DNA from: Chloroflexota bacterium
GTDB lineage: Bacteria; Chloroflexota; Anaerolineae; UBA7937
Assembly: GCA_003453555.1 (NCBI GenBank)
Contig: DMLA01000246.1
Span: 1-11,442 of the forward strand
Reading direction: 5' to 3'
Length of the DNA stretch: 11,442 nucleotides
Position 1 is the stretch's first letter; the number at the start of each line of letters is the position of its first letter. The notes below the pieces were generated by a model. That model worked only from the letters and a program-made list of their open reading frames with translations, made no database searches and was not told the origin of the DNA. The translations under genes and the position numbers were made by a program. Shown one piece after another: positions 6,826 through 11,442 of this stretch.

Positions 6826-8517
6826 CTATGCTTCCCCTTGCCCCTCTTGCTTCTTCAGTTCCTCCTCCCTCAGATAGCGACGGAGGACCTTCCCCACCAT
6901 GGTCTTGGGAAGTTCGTCTCGGAACTCCACGGCGGTGGGTATCTTGAACCTAGCCAGTTTGTCCCGGCAGAAGTTGATGATCTCCTTCTCGGAGGCTGTC
7001 TCCCCGGGCTTGAGGACGACCCAGGCTTTCACCGTCTCGCCCCGGCGGGGGTCGGGGATGCCAGCCACGGCTGCCTCTTGCACTTTGGGATGCTCGAAGA
7101 GGACCTCCTCCACATCCCGCGGATAGACATTGTAGCCGGAGCAGAGGATCATGTCCTTCTTGCGATCTACGATGTAGAAATAGCCATCTTCGTCCATCTT
7201 GGCGATGTCACCGGTGAGGAGCCACCCCCCTTCGCGCAGCACTAGGGCCGTCTCCTCGGGCATGTTCCAGTACCCTTCCATGACGATGGGCCCCCTGATG
7301 GCTAGTTCTCCTATCTCTCCCACGGGGAGATCCTTGGTGCCGGTCTCCAGGTCCACGATCTTGGCCTCGATATCGGGAAGGGGTAGGCCGATGCTTCCGG
7401 GCACAACCCGGCCATAGACCGGGTTGCAGTGGCTGGCGGTGGGGGCCTCGCTCAACCCATATCCTTCCACTAACTTGCCACTGGTGAGTTCCTCGAACCT
7501 CCTCTTCACGTCTAAGGGCAGAGGCGCTGACCCGGAGATGCAAGCCTTGATAGATTTCACATTGTACTTGGCGATGTCAGGGTGGTCGCAGAGGGCCAGA
7601 TACATAGTGGGCACGCCCATGTAGAGGGTGACCTTGTATTTGTCGATGGACTTGAGGATGTCGTCTAGGTCTCGGGGGTTGGGGATCATGATCATGGAAG
7701 CGCCCACAGCCACGGCGCTGCACATAGTAGCCACCAGGCCGTAGACGTGGAAGAGGGGTATGGCCGACAGGTGGACCTCCTTGCCCTCTTCCATGTCAGG
7801 CAGGAAAGCACAGATCTCCAGGGTGTTGGCCACCAGGTTGCGGTGCAGCCCTATGGCTCCCTTGGGGACTCCGCTGGTACCCCCCGTATATTGGAAGATG
7901 GCTCGGTCGTCGGGGCCGACCTCGACCTCCGGCCGCTGCTCTGGAGTGTAGTGGGCTAAGAGTTCCTGCAACCAAAGGTCGCCCTCCTCCAGGGTGACAC
8001 GGTGTCCATCCTTCGCCTCTTTGAGGAGGGTGAATAGGATCTTGATCAGGGGGGAGAAATACTCTTTGATGTTGGTGACGATGACGTTCTTGAGTTTGGT
8101 CTGGGCGCGGATCGCTTTCACCAGGGGATACATCTTGCTCAGGACAATGATCGTCTCGGCTCCACAATCGTTGAGTTGACGGACCACTTCTCGGGGCGCG
8201 TAGAGAGGGTTGACGGCTACCGAAACGCCCCCGGCCTTGAGGATGGCGTAGAAGCCTATCACGTATTGAGGGCAGTTGGGGAGGTAGAGAGCCACTCGGT
8301 CGCCCTTTCTGACGCCTAGATCGTAGAGGGCCGCCGCCAGGCGATCGGTGAGTTGGTTCAGTTCCTTATAGGTTAGTTTCCCGCCCTGGATGACCGTGGC
8401 CACATTGTCGGGATACTTCCGCGCCGACTCCTCCAGAAAGTAATGCAGTGGTACCTCAGGGTAGTCGACGGTGTGGGGAACACCAGCGTCGTAATGCTTC
8501 AACCAGGGTTTCTCCAT
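6826..8517 (-). CDS. fadD: Long-chain-fatty-acid--CoA ligase (AMP-forming)
   Basis: The 563-residue enzyme belongs to the ANL adenylate-forming superfamily and should activate fatty acids (or related carboxylates) with ATP and CoA in the cytoplasm, feeding beta-oxidation or lipid synthesis. Signature motifs are the P-loop-like YTGGTSGVPKGAIG (210-223), the EGYGLSEAP adenine-binding motif (351-359), TGDIAKMDEDGYFYIVDRKK with the ribose-binding Asp and hinge region (435-454), the A8 loop SGYNVYPRDVE (460-470), and the catalytic lysine K543 in PKTMVGKVLRR. Length and motifs are those of FadD-type ligases. The ATG at 8517 has AGGAGG 5 bases upstream. A longer frame beginning at 8580 is ruled out because that ATG overlaps the -10 box of the gene's own promoter. 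Exact substrate chain length cannot be told. Confidence 0.94.
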   Translation of the reverse strand: MEKPWLKHYDAGVPHTVDYPEVPLHYFLEESARKYPDNVATVIQGGKLTYKELNQLTDRLAAALYDLGVRKGDRVALYLPNCPQYVIGFYAILKAGGVSVAVNPLYAPREVVRQLNDCGAETIIVLSKMYPLVKAIRAQTKLKNVIVTNIKEYFSPLIKILFTLLKEAKDGHRVTLEEGDLWLQELLAHYTPEQRPEVEVGPDDRAIFQYTGGTSGVPKGAIGLHRNLVANTLEICAFLPDMEEGKEVHLSAIPLFHVYGLVATMCSAVAVGASMIMIPNPRDLDDILKSIDKYKVTLYMGVPTMYLALCDHPDIAKYNVKSIKACISGSAPLPLDVKRRFEELTSGKLVEGYGLSEAPTASHCNPVYGRVVPGSIGLPLPDIEAKIVDLETGTKDLPVGEIGELAIRGPIVMEGYWNMPEETALVLREGGWLLTGDIAKMDEDGYFYIVDRKKDMILCSGYNVYPRDVEEVLFEHPKVQEAAVAGIPDPRRGETVKAWVVLKPGETASEKEIINFCRDKLARFKIPTAVEFRDELPKTMVGKVLRRYLREEELKKQEGQGEA

Positions 8518-8522
8518 CTTCT

Positions 8523-8529
8523 CCTCCTT
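8523..8529 (-). promoter_or_regulatory. Strong ribosome-binding site fixing the ligase start
   Basis: The minus strand reads AAGGAGG five bases before the ATG at 8517, an almost ideal Shine-Dalgarno site. It settles the choice between this start and the upstream in-frame ATG at 8580, which has none. Confidence 0.85.
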
Positions 8530-8536
8530 GGAGAGA

Positions 8537-8564
8537 GTGCCGGGAGGAAACGATTCCTCCGCAC
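8537..8564 (-). promoter_or_regulatory. Hairpin in the 5' leader of the ligase mRNA
   Basis: In minus-strand RNA, GGAGGAA (8560 to 8554) pairs with TTCCTCC (8549 to 8543) around a 4-base loop. The stem extends by GTGC/GCAC (8564-8561 with 8540-8537) past a two-base bulge. The UUCCUCC arm is also complementary to the true ribosome site at 8523-8529, so two mutually exclusive folds are possible, one hiding the ribosome site. The regulatory meaning is inference. Confidence 0.4.
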
Positions 8565-8578
8565 GTTGACCTTTTGCC

Positions 8579-8607
8579 ATTATAGAGCATAATCATCGCC
8601 CCGTCAA
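8579..8607 (-). promoter_or_regulatory. Sigma70-type promoter of the acyl-CoA ligase gene
   Basis: On the minus strand, TTGACG (8602-8607) and a perfect TATAAT (8579-8584) are 17 bases apart. The start point would be near 8572, giving a leader of about 55 bases. The -35 lies 5 bp from the -35 of the divergent promoter for the AMMECR1 gene. Confidence 0.85.
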
Positions 8608-8612
8608 TAGGC

Positions 8613-8641
8613 TTGACATCGAGGAGGCTCAAGGTTAGAAT
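8613..8641 (+). promoter_or_regulatory. Sigma70-type promoter of the AMMECR1-domain gene
   Basis: A perfect -35 TTGACA (8613-8618) and TAGAAT (8636-8641) are separated by 17 bases. The start would be near 8648, giving a short leader of about 20 bases that carries GGAGG. Confidence 0.85.
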
Positions 8642-8667
8642 GGCAATATAGAGATTTGGAGGGAAGT

Positions 8668-9183
8668 ATGGCACAGTCTCACCCTTTTGTTCGCCTGGCC
8701 CAGGAGACGATTAGAAGGTATATCCAGGAGGGGCGGGTTATCTCCTCTCCCGAGGAAGTGACACCGGAGATGGGGGAGAGGGCTGGGGTCTTCGTTTCCC
8801 TCCATAAGAGGGGGCAACTTCGGGGTTGCATAGGCACCATCGAGCCCGTGGAGGAGAACGTGGCTCAGGAGATCATTCGCAACGCCATAGCGGCAGCCAC
8901 TCGAGACCCTCGCTTCCCTCCCGTGGGGCCGGAGGAACTCGATGACCTCGATATCTCCGTGGATGTCCTCACTACCCCTGAGCCGGTGGCAGGGATGGAG
9001 GATTTGGATCCCAAGCGGTATGGCGTCATCGTGGAGAGCGGTTGGCGCCGCGGGCTTCTCCTACCCGATTTAGAGGGGGTGGATACGGTAGAGTACCAAG
9101 TGGAGATCTGCCGACAGAAGGCGGGCATCGGGCCCCATGAGCCGGTGCAACTCTACCGCTTCGAGGTGATACGATATAAGTGA
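8668..9183 (+). CDS. amrA: AMMECR1-domain protein (AmmeMemoRadiSam system protein A type)
   Basis: This 171-residue protein is a single AMMECR1 domain. The hallmark LRGCIGT is at 51-57, preceded by VFVSLHKRGQ, and DPRFPPV is at 80-86; the C-terminus ends in the usual strand YRFEVIRY. In many prokaryotes this family is encoded with a MEMO-like protein and a radical SAM enzyme (the AmmeMemoRadiSam set), but neither partner is in this window. The biochemical role is not established; the conserved cysteine in LRGCIG may be functional. The ATG at 8668 has GGAGG 5 bases upstream. A TTG four codons earlier overlaps that ribosome site and is rejected. The gene has its own promoter and a terminator, so it is a single-gene transcript divergent from the acyl-CoA ligase. 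Confidence 0.92.
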   Translation: MAQSHPFVRLAQETIRRYIQEGRVISSPEEVTPEMGERAGVFVSLHKRGQLRGCIGTIEPVEENVAQEIIRNAIAAATRDPRFPPVGPEELDDLDISVDVLTTPEPVAGMEDLDPKRYGVIVESGWRRGLLLPDLEGVDTVEYQVEICRQKAGIGPHEPVQLYRFEVIRYK

Positions 9184-9209
9184 CCCCTTGCCCTTGAAGC
9201 ATTTAAGCC

Positions 9210-9236
9210 GGCGGCCTCGATGAGCCGCCCTTTTTT
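9210..9236 (+). terminator. Intrinsic terminator of the AMMECR1-domain gene
   Basis: GGCGGC (9210-9215) and GCCGCC (9224-9229) form a GC-only stem around an 8-base loop and are followed by a run of six T (9231-9236), 26 bases beyond the stop codon. Confidence 0.85.
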
Positions 9237-9382
9237 AAGTGAGATGAGCAGATGCGACTTTGATCTCTTCACTTCGGCAAAGTTGGCACTTTTTGGCAGT
9301 TCTTGGTCTGGTATTGGCACCCCTTTTGTGGTTTGATAGAAGCAGAAAGAAGCCGTCTTCGATGGGAGGAGGATAAAGGGAG

Positions 9383-9700
9383 ATGAGATTTGACAAGTAC
9401 CTTCTGCTGAGTTGGAAAAGGGTTCTAATAATAGCCTGTACCTGGGTATTGTCGGTGTTGTTACACAAGGCGATTTACTATTTCGCGATCCAAGGCAGCC
9501 TGGTAGCCAACGCGCTATTCATCCTGGGCACAGTTGTGATCCCTCTCTATTTCCTAATCTCCCTGGTGTACACGGTGATAAGGAAGATGGGATATGAGAG
9601 GTTCCTTCTCTTGAGTTGGAAAACGTTGCTAATAATACCGGCGTGGATATTATCGGTGTTGCTACACAATTTCATTTATGCTGCATTCTATGACCATTAA
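9383..9700 (+). CDS. Small membrane protein with internal duplication
   Basis: I do not recognise this 105-residue protein, but it is clearly membrane-bound, with hydrophobic segments near residues 13-34, 43-66 and 81-103. It is built from two related units: residues 1-36 (FDKYLLLSWKRVLII then LSVLLHKAIYYF) recur at 69-103 (YERFLLLSWKTLLII then LSVLLHNFIYA). Unit 1 continues through FILGTVVIPLYFLISLVYT. The matching part of unit 2 is present in the DNA after 9700 but in another frame, so the stop here is probably a truncation. GGAGGAGG at 9365-9372 lies 10 bases before the ATG. The gene stands alone between the AMMECR1 terminator and a hairpin-rich non-coding region. Confidence 0.65.
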   Translation: MRFDKYLLLSWKRVLIIACTWVLSVLLHKAIYYFAIQGSLVANALFILGTVVIPLYFLISLVYTVIRKMGYERFLLLSWKTLLIIPAWILSVLLHNFIYAAFYDH

Positions 9701-9819
9701 GCCGTGTGGGAGGCGACGAAGCGATATTCTTCATCCTTGCCATTCCTGTAATCCCTCTCTATTTCATAGTCTCCCTTGTGTACACTGGGATGAGGCTGGT
9801 GAGAAGCAGGGCCAGTTAA
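9701..9819 (+). pseudogene. Frameshifted remainder of the second membrane unit
   Basis: Read from 9709, this stretch gives GGDEAIFFILAIPVIPLYF, then IVSLVYTGMRLVRSRAS and a stop at 9817-9819. It mirrors ALFILGTVVIPLYFLISLVYT of unit 1, including the shared DNA ATCCCTCTCTATTTC (9539 and 9751). The distance from each unit's ATG to that landmark is 156 and 164 bases, a difference not divisible by three. The change is equivalent to losing one base or gaining two. An intact gene would encode about 145 residues with four membrane segments. It has no start of its own. Confidence 0.6.
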
Positions 9820-9830
9820 GATAGCAAGTT

Positions 9831-9904
9831 GGGCAGGTTTCCCTGGTCTGACGATGCCAGCCTGCCCCGTACTTGCCAGGCCGGGGGGCAGGCAATACCT
9901 GCCC
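9831..9904. repeat. Nested inverted repeats (structured non-coding element)
   Basis: An outer pair GGGCAGGT/ACCTGCCC (9831-9838 and 9897-9904) encloses an inner pair GCCTGCCCC/GGGGCAGGC (9860-9868 and 9885-9893). Both pairs are perfect, giving a branched or long stem-loop of 74 bases. It follows the broken membrane gene and could be its terminator region or a small dispersed palindromic element. No long T-run follows directly. Confidence 0.5.
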
Positions 9905-10117
9905 TACTATATGGATGTGCAAGATTTTTTTGAAGGACCCTGTGTCTTACAAGCTCTGTTGGAGTTCGGAGATAAGAAGAGGCCTGCTTTTCCAGACCTC
10001 ATCCCCTGACATGCTCAAACTTCCACCAAAATCTCCCTTATCCGGCGCGATACCTCGGAGGCCACCTGCTGCGTCTGTACTGTCGATTTCCTAAATCTTC
10101 TTCCTTTAACGAAAACT
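9905..10117. other. Non-coding stretch before the RNase J-like gene
   Basis: Together with the hairpin element before it, this makes about 300 bases without a recognisable gene. It contains a run of seven T at 9926-9932, of no clear role. On the minus strand an open frame of about 43 codons (10015-10143) overlaps the RNase J end in another frame. Its end reads TVQTQQVASEVSRRIREIL, which could be a gene remnant or chance. No promoter or ribosome site is apparent. Confidence 0.4.
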
Positions 10118-11442
10118 CTATGTAGACTTAACCGGGATACCCTTTACTTTAATCTTGCCCACCATCTGTGCTTGATTATTAGCAAACTGAACCACCTCGC
10201 CATTGAACAGTTCCAAAACCTGATCTTCTTTTGCTCCCATCTCTTGGGCCAGAAAAGAGTAAGCCCTAATATGCCGGGGATCACCGCCAATGGGAATAAA
10301 ATATTTGGGCTTGACTAGGGCAAAAAGGAGGCGAATATCACCCGCTGATCCATGGCCCGAAACGTGGAGATTTTCCTGGATTTCATAATAATGGACCCTT
10401 GCCCCTTTCAGAGTTAGATTGTCAACCACTAGGTCCATCGCTTCTCTAGAACCAGGAGGGGAAGGGTCGGCAGAAAAAATTACTACCGCTCCCTTCTCAA
10501 GCTTCGCGTCGCGATAAGTACCCTGCGCCAAGCGAGCAAGAGCAGAGTTTGGCTGACCGTAGCTACCGGCAACCAGATAAGTAAGTTTATCCTGGGAGAG
10601 ATTCCTTGCCTTTTGAGGAGAAACAAAGTCGCTTTGATTGAGCTTTAGATAACCCAACTTTCGCGAAATCTCGATTTTCTCTCTTACTGAACGACCTAGA
10701 ATCACGATCTTCCGGTTGTGTTGCAAAGAAACCCTAATAGCCTGTTGAAAGCGTGAGATGTTAGAGGAAACCGTGGTAACAAAAACCTGTCCCTCTGCCT
10801 CACGGATAATTTGACTAAAAATTTTCTCAATCTCTCGTTCGGAACCGGTAAAACCTGGTGTAGTAGCTCCTAAGCAATCTGAAACCAGAGCCAAAACCTC
10901 TGGGTAAGCCAGTCTGGCTGTCTTGGCTATTTGAAAAACCCTGCCGTCAACCGGAGTTAAGTCAAACTTGAAATCAGCGACATGGAAAATCTTACCAGCG
11001 GGGGTGTTTAGACAAAGACCGATGCTGTCAGGAACTGAGTGATTAACCCGGAAAGGTAGAATTTCAAAAGGACCCAAATTGAAAGACTTATCATCGGGAT
11101 CAATGAGGCGAAGTTTTGGACGAGAAATGGCAAACTCGGCCAGCCTAACCCGGATAAATCCTTTGACTAGTCTAGTGGCATAAACGGGGGGATTGCCAAT
11201 TCTGGGCAACACGAAAGGCAGGGCCCCGAAATGATCAACATGGCCATGGGTAATAATAACTCCTCGAATTTTATCAACCTTATCTCTAAGATAGCTGACA
11301 TCGGGAACAATCACCTCCACTCCAGGCATAGTTTCATCGGGAAAGTCAATCCCACAATCAATAACTAGAATATCATCATCGCTTTCATAAACAAACATAT
11401 TTTGATGGGCACCACTCCAGCCCCCAAGAGAAAGAATTCTTA
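10118..11442 (-). CDS. rnj: RNase J-like metallo-beta-lactamase/beta-CASP ribonuclease, partial
   Basis: The reading frame runs off the right edge: 14 codons before the first visible Met (11398) are open and read RILSLGGWSGAHQN, matching the start of RNase J where GG(x)GE(x)G(x)NM is usual. The true start is therefore outside the window. Numbering from that Met, the metal-binding motif is HGHVDH at 51-56, with H120 (VNHSVPDS), D142 (HVADFKFD) and the beta-CASP HVSGHG (345-350) also present, so the active site looks intact. RNase J degrades and matures RNA with 5'-exonuclease and endonuclease activity. The protein ends at KVKGIPVKST, where family members normally continue for about 100 residues of C-terminal domain, so it is either a short variant or truncated. 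Its DNA is much more AT-rich than the rest of the window, with A/T-ending codons, suggesting transfer or an assembly join. Confidence 0.88.
   Translation of the reverse strand, partial: RILSLGGWSGAHQNMFVYESDDDILVIDCGIDFPDETMPGVEVIVPDVSYLRDKVDKIRGVIITHGHVDHFGALPFVLPRIGNPPVYATRLVKGFIRVRLAEFAISRPKLRLIDPDDKSFNLGPFEILPFRVNHSVPDSIGLCLNTPAGKIFHVADFKFDLTPVDGRVFQIAKTARLAYPEVLALVSDCLGATTPGFTGSEREIEKIFSQIIREAEGQVFVTTVSSNISRFQQAIRVSLQHNRKIVILGRSVREKIEISRKLGYLKLNQSDFVSPQKARNLSQDKLTYLVAGSYGQPNSALARLAQGTYRDAKLEKGAVVIFSADPSPPGSREAMDLVVDNLTLKGARVHYYEIQENLHVSGHGSAGDIRLLFALVKPKYFIPIGGDPRHIRAYSFLAQEMGAKEDQVLELFNGEVVQFANNQAQMVGKIKVKGIPVKST

Noticed and set aside
8518..8580. Twenty-one-codon N-terminal extension of the acyl-CoA ligase starting at 8580
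   Set aside because: The ATG overlaps the TATAAT -10 box of the gene's own promoter and has no ribosome site, while 8517 has an ideal one.
9315..9329. Sigma54-like -24/-12 element TGGCAC-N5-TTGT ahead of the small membrane gene
   Set aside because: The highly conserved C of the -12 TTGC is missing, a nearby second TGGCAC has the wrong spacing, and no enhancer-binding regulator is seen.

Overview
The window reads as a chromosomal segment of a moderately GC-rich bacterium, carrying ordinary housekeeping and accessory genes with strong AGGAGG-type ribosome sites, sigma70-type promoters and some TTG/GTG starts. An inhibitory-type serpin, a TrmI-type tRNA m1A58 methyltransferase and an APC permease paired with a Usp protein together would fit a lineage such as Chloroflexota. 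That is an impression from gene content, not a demonstrated assignment. The last 1.3 kb (an RNase J-like gene) is clearly AT-richer and may have another origin.

Positions 1-1912: a standalone RecB/Cas4-type PD-(D/E)XK nuclease with a four-cysteine iron-sulphur signature; then a tRNA-Val(UAC) with a near-consensus promoter, followed by a perfect 13-bp inverted repeat; then TrmI, a tRNA-modifying enzyme with a TTG start. Positions 2009-4485: an APC-family amino acid permease whose stop codon overlaps the start of a tandem universal-stress protein carrying an N-terminal zinc ribbon. The two look translationally coupled, and a hairpin terminator at 4643-4675 closes this rightward block.

Positions 4810-8517 run leftward: a serpin with a lipoprotein signal peptide, a small lipoprotein of unknown function with two extra cysteines, and a long-chain acyl-CoA ligase. 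The ligase has its own promoter, a structured 5' leader and an excellent Shine-Dalgarno site that fixes its start at 8517. The ligase and the next gene, an AMMECR1-domain protein (AmmeMemoRadiSam system protein A type), are driven by two back-to-back promoters whose -35 boxes are only 5 bp apart.

Positions 9210-11442: a strong terminator; a small membrane protein built from a tandem duplication whose second copy is broken by a frameshift; a hairpin-rich non-coding stretch; and a leftward RNase J-like metallo-beta-lactamase/beta-CASP gene. The RNase J gene runs off the right edge at its N-terminus and stops early at its C-terminus.

I found no CRISPR array, transposase, integrase or rRNA. The best candidates for something new are the serpin/lipoprotein surface pair, the permease/zinc-ribbon-Usp coupling, the duplicated and frameshifted membrane gene, the ligase leader RNA, and the compositional break at the RNase J gene.
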